From contig JACMZG010001914.1 of the NCBI GenBank assembly GCA_018340805.1, forward strand, positions 7,503,833-7,567,832: 64,000 nt of DNA, given 5' to 3'. A program made the translations under genes and the position numbers. Positions 23,300-32,660 of the stretch are shown one piece after another; the stretch's first letter is position 1, and every line of letters begins with the position of its first letter. The stretch comes from Microvelia longipes. Its lineage: Eukaryota; Arthropoda; Insecta; Hemiptera; Veliidae. A model generated the notes under the pieces. That model had not been told where the DNA came from. It saw nothing but the letters and a program-made list of their open reading frames with translations, and searched no databases.

Positions 23300-23520
23300 T
23301 TAATAAATAAGTACACTAAGTTTCGTTTCAATACGACAAATATATCCATGATTTTTGTTGGATCATACAAATTAAGCAGCATTGAGCGTGGTCAGTGCTG
23401 TATGGGTGACCGGTGAGAATGATACGGATGCATTTACTATCTAAGGACGATCGAAGCGAGTCCGAAGCAGCAAGGGTGAGCGTAGCGAATCCGATGTGGT
23501 GAGGAATCCGTAGACGATTT
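23300..23520 (+). mobile_element. 5S-like SINE, best plus-strand copy
   Basis: The core at about 23367-23425 reads AAATTAAGCAGCATTGAGCG, TGGTCAGTGCTGTATGGGTG, ACCGGTGAGAATG. Over about 50 nt it agrees at roughly three quarters of positions with arthropod 5S rRNA from AAATTAAGCAGC through the box C GATGGGGGACC. Next come GGACGATCGAAGCGAGTCCG and GATGTGGTGAGGAA. Leader: TTTCAATACGACAAATATAT then CCATGATTTTTGTTGGAT. Confidence 0.7.
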
Positions 23521-24115
23521 TTATGTTTATATTTTTGAAATTTAACCTCTGTTTTAAGATAATTGTTTTTAAGTATAGGCAACATTTGAAAACAAAGATA
23601 AAACTTTTTGGAAAGGATCCAAGGTAATAAAAATGTGGAAACAGAGGATCTTCTTTCCCGTTTTGAGATAAAACTGGCTGCAGCTGAGTTCCAGACCGTT
23701 TGAGTTTGCAAACCAACAATGAAGTTTGCATTTGTGAAAACTTTTGAAAAGGTAGACCAGAAATCTCCGAGGTCTAGGATTCTAATGTTAAAAGTTAAAA
23801 GAGGTAATTTATTAAGGATGCAACATTTCATGGATAATATTAAATATTCAAATAACATGGTAAAGTCGTGTCGGTACATTTTTTAAAGCAGTCTTGATTC
23901 CCAATACAAGATATCTATTCTATATACATTTAGTATAAGGCTGCAAGGCAGTGAAAACAAACACAAGTAAAAGCAGAATTTTAAAAATTTGAAAACTAAG
24001 AAAAAACTTTTTGGAAAATATCCCTGACCAAAAAATAAGGAGATTAATGTAATATATAAACCAAGCAAAGAGACTAATACTATTAGAGGGAGGATACAAC
24101 AGTTCTTATCATTGC
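23521..24115. other. No gene seen
   Basis: Two loosely similar blocks (GAAAACAAAGATAAAACTTT and GAAAACTAAGAAAAAACTTT, each followed by TTGGAAA) suggest an old duplication. A 183-codon minus-strand frame (23328-23879) covers this region and the SINE but shows no domain. Confidence 0.4.
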
Positions 24116-24117
24116 TA

Positions 24118-24426
24118 GGTGCCGTAACGGTACATTGGTGACGTCATTTTTTATTTTTCATAATAAGTACAGTTTCACGTAAATATGACATTATTTTTCG
24201 ACTAGTTTGTTTTAAATCAAGTAAAATGAATTTAAAATAAGTTTTAATTAATATCTATTGCATGTATTCTTTCATTGTCTGTGTTGAATAAAGAGGTTTA
24301 ATGTGGCATCACTGAAAAATGTCCGCCGTTTGTAGAGTGTGTGCCTTAAAAGGAGTTGTAGAGGGGGGAGGAGTATCTAGTCTCTCTCTTGGGAGACTAT
24401 AGTAAGGGTAAGTACAGTTACGGCAC
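24118..24426. mobile_element. 309-bp MITE flanked by TA
   Basis: Starts GGTGCCGTAACGGTAC and ends GTACAGTTACGGCACC, an inverted pair with one mismatch. TA lies on both sides (24116-24117 and 24427-24428), consistent with a Tc1/mariner-type target duplication. Non-coding. Confidence 0.75.
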
Positions 24427-24428
24427 CT

Positions 24429-24698
24429 ATGGAAACTGTCTCACTTCCAGACCCCTTATCACTGTATGAATCGGGTTCTGTACTCCCTCTAATAGAAATA
24501 GTCTCTTTGAAACCAAGTAAGAAAACAAATGCGATTTCTGTCAGACATGGCATGTAGTTGTTCAAATGTCGTCCACCAGGGAATTGGCTCAAATTTTCCC
24601 ATGTGCGCAGCCATCTTGTTTTATCCACAAGAGGAAGGGGAGTTAGAGACCAAATTGAATACTCTTATTACAACCTTCTTACAATAATTTTTAAACTG
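24429..24698. other. No gene seen
   Basis: Mixed-composition sequence. The opposing frames at 24377-24628 and 24558-24740 show no family motif. Confidence 0.4.
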
Positions 24699-25003
24699 AA
24701 AAAACAGAGTCTCTCCAATAATGATATATATTTGAAATAGCCAGCTTTCAATCTGAAGAGACCATCATTAGTGCAGCGAGCAGCGAAGAAAAGAGTCAGG
24801 AGACATCTGTTACAGTTTTGTCTAGAGGTTTGTAGCTGACTCAAACCTTTTGTCACCTATACCAACCTCCAGGCAATACTGTAACCGCTGTCTCCTGGCT
24901 CTTTTCTTCGCTGCTCCCCGGCACTGATGATGATCTGTTAAGATTAAAAGCTGGCTATGTCAAATATATATCATTCATTATTGGAGAGACTCTGTTTTAT
25001 TTC
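24699..25003. mobile_element. Inverted repeat with hammerhead-like cores
   Basis: The left arm (AAACAGAGTCTCTCCAATAA ... GCGAAGAAAAGAGTCAGGAG) and right arm (CTCCTGGCTCTTTTCTTCGC ... TTATTGGAGAGACTCTGTTT) are inverse copies of about 115 bp around a centre near 24850. Each arm contains CT(G/A)ATGA, a small stem and a purine-rich GAAA/AAAA block followed by GCTGGCT. Same architecture as 30113-30346. Confidence 0.75.
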
Positions 25004-26256
25004 ATTTTATGAAACTCTACGACTCATTTTTTCTTAATTTTAGCGAATTTTCATTATGAAAATGACGCTTATGTTTAAAAGGTATATTGTTGACGAATTA
25101 GAAGCATTCCCCTTTGAGTATGGAAATACTGAATAAAACAAAGACTAAAGAAGACATCTAACAAAATTCACAAATGGAATACAAAGAAAAGATATCTATT
25201 CTTTATCCTTTCTGCACAATACGGGAAGGAAATAAAATACAATGAAACGAACAAATAATCATTTACTTCACTTGCTTAACATTTCAAATTTTGAAGTCTT
25301 TAAAATGGTAAATCACTTTTTTAATAAACCTGAAGTACCTTCTATAGGTACTTAAAAACCCAAGAACCCGTTATTTCCTTTGAAGTACCTATTTATTTGC
25401 TTAACTTATACCAAAGTTAAAGAGAGTTAGTTGTTATATCTCTGTTTGCTTGCTTTTTATCGGATACAGGTTTTGCAAATCATCAGATTGCTTAGGAATA
25501 TAAATACTGTCAAAACATCCCATATTGGTCGATGATCAAAAGAATTCACGTATTCCATTGATCTTTTGACTTTTCGTATTTTTATGTCTTCCTTCTAGTT
25601 AGTTAGGTTTTTCGCATAACGAACCTTCTACATTATAACTTTGTCTTTAAAATAAAATTGAACACTTAGTTACAGAAGTTTTGTTTCCAATTATAAAATA
25701 CTAATACAGCTTTATTGTTTAAAAATGCCAAGACAATCAAAATTATAATAAGTAACAAATTAGTTTTAAGTTTATAAAAATTATAAACTTAAATTTATTT
25801 GAGTTGAATTTATTTAAGTTAAATTATAAAATAAAACTTGCTTTAATAAAGTTAGTTTTATATAATTTTTTTTATAAAATTTATTTTAATTAAAAAAAAC
25901 ATAAATATTTTTCTGGAAAAAAATTGAAATCGTTTCCGATTTTTTGATGAATTTGCAAACCAATATAACGACATCAAAACAACCTGGTTTTCAATATAGG
26001 GCTATTCTTCTACCCAAAAAATTTCGTAATTAGGGGCTTTTGAATAGGCTTATGCCACCTACTAACTATCAGATTTTTTCAAAAGGAAATTTGCAAGGAA
26101 AAAGATCGAGACATCGGAACGGAGATTGTGGGATACTCGAAATTACGACTAAACAAGAAGACTCGGCATTTTCTTCTACTTTTTTTTAAACTTCTTAATC
26201 AACCTCTTGAAATATAATAAAACAAAGTATAGCGGGTAACGAAATGGAATAGAGTA
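25004..26256. other. No gene seen; one hairpin-ended repeat terminus
   Basis: At 25043-25070 AGCGAATTTTCATTATGAAA then ATGACGCT is a hairpin end like that at 37082-37110. The rest is AT-rich (down to nearly pure A/T at 25740-25920) and featureless. Confidence 0.45.
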
Positions 26257-27894
26257 GTATAGAGCAGCGTTTCCCAACCTTTTCAGTACCGCGACCCTAT
26301 AATTTGCTTTTCTAAAGTTTGGCGACCCAAATGCATTTATTTGCATAACCTGAAAATTGCAGGCGTTTTTATTTATTGCCGAACTAGTTATGACCCTACA
26401 TACATCGTCAAATCATAATTTTCATGAGGTTTTTATACTTAAATAGAAAACTACACACTAATTGGAGTTCAAAAGAAGCATACTATATAATTATATAATA
26501 GCAATAAAATATAAAAATTAAATATAAAATTAGCACTGCTCCTAACTTATTTTGTCTGTATTTTTCAAAGGAAATTCACATAATTATCCAGTTGGTTGTA
26601 CAAAACTATGCCTCTAAAATTAAATTTGAAAGCTTAGTAACTTATCTTTAAGCTTAGTCAGTTATCTTTAAAGGTTTTAGCGCATTTTTAGGATTTGATC
26701 CCAGGTACCCTGAGTTTGAGTGCTCGTATTGACCCCGGACCACTGCCATTTAACTCAGAGGCCCAAAAACATGGAAAACAACACCCTACTCGGTTATACG
26801 AAATTACGACATTGACCGTAATTTTGGTTTTCGATAATTTGTTAGGGTTTTTTCGACTTTTTGGTAACTTAGAGTGGTCTTATTGACTTCGGACCGGTTT
26901 CATTTGATTCAGCGCCCAAAAATTCAGATAAAACGACACCCTACTCGAAATTAATTTTTTATTGACCTAAATTTTGGTATTCGGTAATTTACAATGATTT
27001 TTTCGACTTTTTGGTCACTTAGAGTGGTCGTATCGACTTCGGACCCGTTTAAGTTGATTCAGCGTCTCAAAAAACATAACTATAGACCTTTTTGCGGTGA
27101 AAAATATTAACCCTGAAATTTGCCGATTAATGAAAATTTCGTTGACTCAGCAAACGGGTTAATGACGTCACAAAAACATGGTTTTCAATAGGGTTCAAAA
27201 AACCTGTCCTCCCGAAAGTTGAGTTTTGTACTGATTAAAAAATATTAATCAGTTCGAAAGATAGAGTGTTTACAAGAAAGTGTCCAGAAATACATACATA
27301 GTCTCGCGAAACGTATATTTTCGTCATTAGGGACCTCTGACACGGATTTGTGTCGTGGTCCGAGGTTCGACTTCCGCCATGACGCCTATTCCATTAGCGA
27401 ATTTTATTCCCTAAGGAAATCGCTAAAATAAATAAACTGGTGAAACAATTATAATTATAAAACTTGTACGCGAAATTAAACTACATTGATGTATGTTAGA
27501 ACCAAATTCACATATATAATTGAACATTATTATAATTTTAATAACTCGAACCTTTAAAAGAAGTAATAAGAAACTGTTAAACACAGTATTATCATAGGTA
27601 TAACAATTCATCAAAGTTAGCAAGAATTAGATAAAGGCGGGTGCCTCTGTCGGTAAAGGACTTAAGAAATGTTTTGGCTGCGGCTTCTTTTGTTATCGCA
27701 TGTTTAAAGTATTATCAATTTCTAAAAATAATATCTGTTTAAGCAAATCTGTTATTTGCTTATAACAACCTTTTTACATAAATCTTGGTAATTTTTTGGA
27801 TTGTTAATAATAGAAAAATTTGGCGACCCAAAAAATTTCGCTCACGACCCAATCTGGGTCGCGACCCAAGGGTTGCGGAAGGGCTGGTATAGAG
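26257..27894 (+). mobile_element. Non-autonomous hAT-like element with 8-bp target duplication
   Basis: The element spans 26265-27886. The left end is CAGCGTTTCCCAACCTTTTC with subterminal CCGCGACCC. The right end on the minus strand is CAGCCCTTCCGCAACCCTTG with subterminal GTCGCGACCC. A perfect 8-bp duplication GTATAGAG lies at 26257-26264 and 27887-27894. This TTCCCAACC/GCGACCC end pair is typical of widespread animal hAT elements. No transposase is seen. It is inserted into a GTATAGAGTAAATAGA minisatellite and carries a nested copy of repeat M (about 26530-27436). Confidence 0.88.
26530..27436 (-). mobile_element. Repeat M nested in hAT element
   Basis: Inverse of the copy at 57403-58320. 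Shared plus-strand blocks include TTTGAGTGCTCGTATTGACC, GAGTGGTCGTATCGACTTCG, CGAAAGATAGAGTGTTTACA and CCGCCATGACGCCTATTCCA, ending in the hairpin terminus AAATCGCTAAAAT. It includes a Pol III B-box-like GGTTCGA at about 27363. Its left 150 bp match the centre of the 58.3-59.3 kb palindrome. Confidence 0.8.
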
Positions 27895-28105
27895 TAAGTA
27901 GAATAGAGTAAATAGAATATAGTAGAGTAAGTAGAATAGAGTAGTATAGAGTAAATAGAATAGAGTAGTAAAGAGTAAATAGAATAGAGTAGTATAGTAA
28001 ATAGAATAGAGAGTAAATAGAATAGAGTAGTAGAGTAAATAGAATAGAGTAGTAGAGTAAATAGAATAGAGTAGTATAGAGTAAATAGAATAGAGTAGTC
28101 ACGAT
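27895..28105 (+). repeat. Minisatellite (GTATAGAGTAAATAGAATAGA-type)
   Basis: A run of AGAGTAAATAGAATAGAGTA variants. About 30 bp of the same array (26232-26264) lies left of the hAT element, so the array predates the insertion. Minus-strand frames of Leu/Tyr/Ser here are artefacts. Confidence 0.95.
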
Positions 28106-28450
28106 ACAACATCAAAGTATTATTTGATCTTCTGACCTCCCAAGCAGTGCAAAGATCTGACTATACTTGAATTAGATACAATACCACGCATGTTTTTCGT
28201 ATTAAAAATTGTAAATTTTTAGGTAGACCTGTAAACAACAAACAATCACGAACAGAACCTGTGTTTAGGTGATAGTGTTATATTTTTAAACATGTAATAG
28301 TTTATTTTTTGTTATTATTTTATTTTATATATTTTAAAAATAATTTATAATTTAGTTTAAATGGAAAATTGATGCATTATTCTCTTTATTAATCTCTCAG
28401 TTCCATATAAAACTCCTAATTTTTAATACTGAGGCCTTTATACTGCACCC
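28106..28450. other. No gene seen
   Basis: AT-rich spacer. Confidence 0.4.
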
Positions 28451-28540
28451 GTCTTTGGACTAGCATATTTGTGCCCCATCCGGCTACTGACCACGCTTAA
28501 TGTTGCTTAACTTCTATAATCCAACAAAACCCGTAAATAA
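28451..28540 (-). mobile_element. 5S-like SINE core fragment (minus strand)
   Basis: The plus strand shows CCCCATCCGGCTACTGACCA, CGCTTAATGTTGCTTAACTT and CCAACAAAACCCGTAAAT, the inverse of the core and leader of the family. The hairpin and tail are not present. Confidence 0.6.
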
Positions 28541-29205
28541 TGTAGAAACTAAACTTATTATATTATAAATTATACTTATTTATTACGTAATACCAATCCA
28601 TTAGTACAACTCCTCTCATCTAAAACCCATCCAGATAATCCTTTCAGGCGCCTTAGACGACAGTGGCCCAGAGACCAGCTAAACCAGCCATAAATCAATT
28701 CCCCTTAATTTAGGTATAGCAGCTTCCAACATCAGGAGAGACTAGGAAGCATCATATGCTTCTTTTACGAACCCTTGGTGTCGGGGGCTGCAGGATCTTA
28801 ATAACTTATTATTTATCTAACTTATATACTTTATCCGCATTAACTTATATCTAAATCTATTATATTATGTTATCTATATCCAATCTATCTCTTGCAGTAT
28901 ACCTATCACTAATATCTTCCATATACTAAATAATTCATCTATCAACTCCCGCCAGAGTGCAATCAGTGGATTGTTTCTCTTAGCAGACTTCTCAAAACAT
29001 GAAACTATACTAACACTTAACAATGATTGTTGTCGTATTACTCAATATAAAATATCAAAAAAAAATATTACGTAAAAGTACACACTTGTACCAATTTTCA
29101 GCTTAATTGGTTTATGTTTAATTTTCGTTTTTTTTTTTTAAATTGGACACAATTTATACAATAATAAAAAAGGCAAAGGATGATTCGATAAAAATAGCAC
29201 ATAAC
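28541..29205. other. No gene seen
   Basis: AT-rich, with a more mixed stretch at 28610-28800 (CCCTTGGTGTCGGGGGCTGC resembles the 2.8 kb repeat). Nothing coding is recognised. Confidence 0.4.
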
Positions 29206-29314
29206 TTAGGCCCGTATTCAAAGACATCTTCCTAACATTTTCCTAACATTCTCCTTAAGGAACAAGGAGAATGTTAGGAAAATGTTAGGAATATGTCTTT
29301 GAATACGGGCCTTA
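29206..29314. mobile_element. 103-bp hairpin MITE with TTA duplication
   Basis: The element at 29209-29311 is an almost perfect hairpin: GGCCCGTATTCAAAGACAT at the left, ATGTCTTTGAATACGGGCC at the right, and an inner inverted pair CCTAACATTCTCCTT/AAGGAGAATGTTAGG. TTA flanks both sides (29206-29208, 29312-29314), the target preference of PIF/Harbinger elements. Confidence 0.88.
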
Positions 29315-29324
29315 GACGTATATA

Positions 29325-29690
29325 TGACTACATTGCGTCTTTCGGCAATTTATGAATTTCCGAAATTTCATCGAGTCATTTATTCCGGTTAGTGACGTCA
29401 TAAATTAATTATTTTCTGGATAGCACAACTAGACCTACTGATTGAATTTTGTACTAAGTTTCAACTCTCAAGCATAAACACACTGGGACCTACGAAGATA
29501 ATAGAGAAACACACATACAAATACACACACACAGACATAAAGACAGACAACAACGTGAAAACCTCTAAGGAGGTCTTATAAACAATATTTTAGGTAAAGT
29601 CGTGGTTTCGTATATTTATTGCAAACGCAATACTTTTTCTATTATATACATACGGTTACATGGGGAAAAGGAAAAAGTCATTTTCACTTC
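29325..29690 (+). repeat. Repeat R2, copy 4
   Basis: TTAGTGACGTCATAAATTAA, TATTTTCTGGATAGCACAAC, ACTAAGTTTCAACTCTCAAG, GATGATAA-like CGAAGATAATAGAGAAACAC, then the CA-rich stretch and GGAAAAGGAAAAAG end. Confidence 0.65.
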
Positions 29691-29814
29691 TTGTAATAAG
29701 GTAAGAATATCACTAACCTTATACTAAATTGTTCTTAAAAATAATTATCCAATTACCTGCAACATAACAAAGTAAAATTTAGTATAAACAAAGATAATAA
29801 AATAAAATAAAAAT
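29691..29814. other. AT-rich spacer
   Basis: Nothing recognised. Confidence 0.4.
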
Positions 29815-30043
29815 AAAATGCCCGTTTTAGGGCCTTTCGGCCCATCAGGGTATTCACCCTGCGGGTGAATCATCAGGTCACCTCAGGTGGGCAGCATCTA
29901 CTACACTCTATGAATTAATTAAAGTTGGCGACATTTTTTTTATACTAACTATTCATAAAATCTTAGAGCATAGCCCGGGCTACGAACCCAGGACCTCCGG
30001 TGCCGAAATCGAACGCCTTTACGATCACGGCCACGGAGGCAGA
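29815..30043 (-). mobile_element. tRNA-derived SINE, second family
   Basis: On the minus strand the head (30043 to about 29965) reads TGCCTCCGTGGCCGTGATCG, AAGGCGTTCGATTTCGG and GGTCCTGGGTTCGTAGCCCG, i.e. a tRNA-like molecule with a B-box/T-arm. The body includes GTCGCCAACTTTAATTAATT, GGTGACCTGATGATTCACCC and GATGGGCCGAAAGGCCC. It ends CGGGCATTTTATTTTTATTT, an A/T-rich 3' end. A degraded copy lies at 63250-63445. Confidence 0.8.
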
Positions 30044-30083
30044 CATAAACAAAGATAGTAAAGTATTAAAATTAAAAACATCC

Positions 30084-30112
30084 GGTACGGAGTAGCTCGG
30101 AACTTGTTAAAT
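30084..30112 (-). mobile_element. 5S-like SINE tail remnant
   Basis: CGGTACGGAGTAGCTCGGAA then CTTG is the inverse tail. The hammerhead-like foldback element begins immediately after; GGAACTTGTTTTTCCCATAT follows it at about 30384, so the SINE was probably interrupted by the insertion. Confidence 0.45.
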
Positions 30113-30346
30113 AATGAAAGAAAAGAAGTCTCTCCACAAAATAAAACTTTATTGGCAAAGCGCTTTCAACCTAACTAGAGGCCATCATCAGTCTGACTCT
30201 CATATCTAATAGAAAAACATAGACTCACTTCTCTTCTTCTTTACATCTCAACGGTTTTGCACTGATGATGGCCTCTAATTAGGTTGAAAGCGCTTTGCCA
30301 ATAAAGTTTTATTTTGTGGAGAGACTTCTCTTCTTTAATTATTTAT
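30113..30346. mobile_element. Foldback element with paired hammerhead-like cores
   Basis: Two inverse arms of about 85 bp: left GAAGTCTCTCCACAAAATAA ... GCGCTTTCAACCTAACTAGA; right TCTAATTAGGTTGAAAGCGC ... TTATTTTGTGGAGAGACTTC. Both arms, read outward, contain CTGATGA (right arm 30262-30268), a GGCCT..AGGTT stem, GAAA (30286-30289) and GCGCTTTGCC. This is the conserved layout of a hammerhead ribozyme core. I could not identify the UH cleavage triplet or stem III with certainty. Confidence 0.7.
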
Positions 30347-30664
30347 CATGGACTCCATTCACGCTCACTCTAAGGATATCGGAACTTGTTTTTCCCATAT
30401 GGGATGAGCTATGCTCACTTTAACCAGCAAAAGAGATGATTCAGGTAAAGTGCAAATGAGATTGTCTCTTTAAAGCAAACACAATAATTCTATATTTGTT
30501 CCCTATATATATATGAGGGCCTTTGCTTTACTACTTTAATACAAAAGTTAACAGAAGTCAGTAAAACTCAACAAGATATTGAAAGATGACAGATGGCAGT
30601 CTTAAGACTTTATTATTTATCTGAGTATTATAAACCGGGATTCAAATTCCGGTAAGACCGAAAG
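30347..30664. other. No gene seen
   Basis: AT-rich spacer with a short (TA)n at about 30505. Confidence 0.4.
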
Positions 30665-31140
30665 CTTAACAGGGCGTTAGCAGCAATGTCTGTTCCAGAT
30701 AGGATACAAATCCTGGACGGCAATGTCTGGATAGGATACAATCCGGACGGTAGTTTAACAGCAATGTCTGTTCAGATAGGATACAAATCCGACGGTAGTT
30801 TAACAGCAATGTCTGTTCCAGATAGGATACAAATCCTGGTTAGGACGATAGTTTAACAGCAATGTCTGTTCCAGATAGGATACAAATCTGGTTAGGACGG
30901 TAGTTTAACAGCAATGTCTGTTCCAGATAGGATACAAATCCTGGTTAGGACGATAGTTTAACAGCAATGTCTGTTCCAGATAGGATACAAATCCTGGTTA
31001 GGACGATAGTTTAACAACAATGTCTGTTCCAGATAGGATACAAATCCTGGTTAGGACGGTAGTTTAACAGCAATGTCTGTTCCAGACAGAGCAAGACGGA
31101 TAGGACGGTAGTTTGACTGCAATGTCTGTTTCGGATAAGA
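30665..31140 (+). repeat. Minisatellite, about 52-bp unit, about 9 copies
   Basis: The unit contains AGTTTAACAGCAATGTCTGT, TCCAGATAGGATACAAATCC and TGGTTAGGACG. The outer units are more diverged and shorter. Confidence 0.95.
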
Positions 31141-31556
31141 TAGGGCAGTATCTACTGGTTTTCCAAAACAACAACAAATTAATAAGAACCCAAAGAAATT
31201 CTTCAAACAGAGATATTTAATAACTTACATTTCGTTTACTTTAATTTCAGTGACATCAAATAATCTGATTCATTTCATCATATCTCACTTGATCATTAAC
31301 TTAAATTCACGAGTAACAAACCATTGTCAAACCAATTTCATAACCTTAACACCAATATGACGCAACCATCAAAATCCAACTATAATTCCCTTTGATCTCA
31401 AATCATCAATCTGTTTAAATCAATCATCGAATCATTAAGGCCTCGTAATACATCATTTCATCATATTTCATCATAACCCTGAAAATCTTTACGTTTGATT
31501 CTTTTCTAAAAGATAGTAGCTAAGTATTGAAGTTGTGTAAGATAAACGTACAATGA
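31141..31556. other. No gene seen
   Basis: AT-rich. ATCATTTCATCATATTTCATCAT-type words recur, but there is no array or gene. Confidence 0.4.
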
Positions 31557-31558
31557 AA

Positions 31559-31700
31559 AATCGGGTACGGGGTACTTCGGAACTTTTCCTGACGATATTT
31601 GACCCGCTACGCTCATCCTCAGACTTTGGACTCGCTCCGCTTGCCCTCAGATTGGAAAGCACCTGAATACTGAGTAAGTCTGACTCGCTTTCCTCGACCA
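31559..31700 (-). mobile_element. 5S-like SINE, 3' part (minus strand)
   Basis: The plus strand shows TCGGGTACGGGGTACTTCGG, AACTTTTCCTGACG and TTTGGACTCGCTCCGCTTGC, the inverse of the family tail and hairpin. Confidence 0.6.
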
Positions 31701-31749
31701 AACGTCATAAAATAGTTATTTATGCACCAAGGGAGTAAAGAATGCTATT

Positions 31750-32335
31750 ATTTCCCTGAGCAGTTAGTTGGTTCCTAAGGCGTAAACCGAGGGAACCAAA
31801 GTATTCAACTTCCGAGGCGAAACCGAGGGATTTATGTGTTTAATTTACGAGGCAAAGCCGAGGTAGTTATGACTATTAACTCCCGAGGCGAAGCCAAGGT
31901 AGGTGATTGCAAGGGGGAAAATAGCATTTTACTCCCAAGGTGCATACCAGATTTTATCTCCAGACTTTGATTTTATTTTAACATTTTTTGTTGTATTTTA
32001 ATCTTATTTTTTTTTTGTTGGACCCCCCTTATAAATTTAGATGGGCTGCAACAAAAAAATTTTTTTTTTGCTCCAAACAACTTCAATTGACCTGAAACGG
32101 ATTTTGAGCCAATAAAAAAAATATTTGGCCGGCTCCCCCTTATAAATGGGAAATTACAAAAAATTGATCGGTCACCTGTATAAATTTAAAGAATACCACT
32201 CCCCTAAAAATTGGCTCTAATAACCTAATAATAGGAAACATTTTTTCTCCCTTGGGAGTGAAAAGTGCTTCTTTACCCCCTAAAAAACTAGTTAATAAAC
32301 TTTACATTATGCACCGTCTGGAGATAAAACTAGTT
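31750..32335 (+). repeat. Dispersed repeat F, copy 1
   Basis: About 590 bp matching 42373-43010. Both start TTTCCCT(G/A)AGCAGTTAGTTGG, contain several CGAGGCGAA.CCGAGG units, AGGGGGAAAATAGCATTTTA, CCCCTTATAAAT, AATACCACTCCCCTAAAAAT and CTCCCTTGGGAGTGAAAAGT, and end CACCGTCTGGAGATAAAA. An inverse of that end (TTTTATCTCCAGACTTTG) lies inside at about 31953. The unit may be a non-autonomous element; no ORF is kept. Confidence 0.8.
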
Positions 32336-32339
32336 TTCT

Positions 32340-32400
32340 TCTAGCAGTCACCTATCCTGGTACTGACCACTTTAGATGCTGCTTAGCATCAAAAGTGATC
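32340..32400 (-). mobile_element. 5S-like core fragment (minus strand)
   Basis: AGCAGTCACCTATCCTGGTA, CTGACCAC and GATGCTGCTTAGCAT are the inverse of the 5S-like core. No leader or tail is seen. Confidence 0.5.
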
Positions 32401-32431
32401 TTAAAGTAACTGGTAGATGAACTAGCCGTGA

Positions 32432-32660
32432 GGGTCCCGATGGTTTAACGGTTAAAACCTTCGCCTGCCACCCAGATAGTCCGGGTTCTATCCCGGTCGG
32501 GGCCTCTTAGATTTTCCAACGAGGGATGGAAATCCTTTCACGTGCTGTCCTTCAAAAGGCTCAATAAGCCAGTGGTTCCAAGCCTGTGCGATGTCATTTA
32601 CTCGTAAAACATTCGTAACCCTAAATGAATCTGGGTTTAGGCAAAATTTAAGGCACTCTC
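32432..32660 (+). mobile_element. tRNA-Gly-like SINE
   Basis: The head at 32432-32506 has GATGGTTTAACGGTTAAAAC (A box), TTCGCCTGCCACCCAGATAG (matching the anticodon arm of glycine GCC tRNA) and CCGGGTTCTATCCCGGTCGG (B box/T arm). The body contains TCACGTGCTGTCCTTCAAAA and ends ACCCTAAATGAATCTGGGT, shared with 6366-6590. Mismatches in the acceptor and anticodon stems and the attached body argue against a functional tRNA. Confidence 0.8.

Noticed and set aside
4850..23520. True 5S rRNA genes
   Set aside because: Only the promoter half is similar, divergence is high, the first half of 5S is absent and the copies are dispersed with a foreign tail.
23328..23879. 183-codon minus-strand frame, the longest in the window
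   Set aside because: Its C-terminal third is the antisense of a 5S-like SINE and the rest has no family motif. The same reading through SINE copies recurs at other sites.
24377..24856. Overlapping frames on both strands
   Set aside because: They overlap a MITE edge and one arm of the hammerhead-like inverted repeat; no protein family resemblance.
27804..28115. Leu/Tyr/Ser-rich 86-103-codon minus-strand frames
   Set aside because: Reading through the AGAGTAAATAGA minisatellite and the end of the hAT element.
32432..32506. Functional tRNA-Gly gene
   Set aside because: Box A/B and the anticodon arm are recognisable, but stem mismatches and the conserved SINE body and tail shared with 6366-6590 point to a retroposon.
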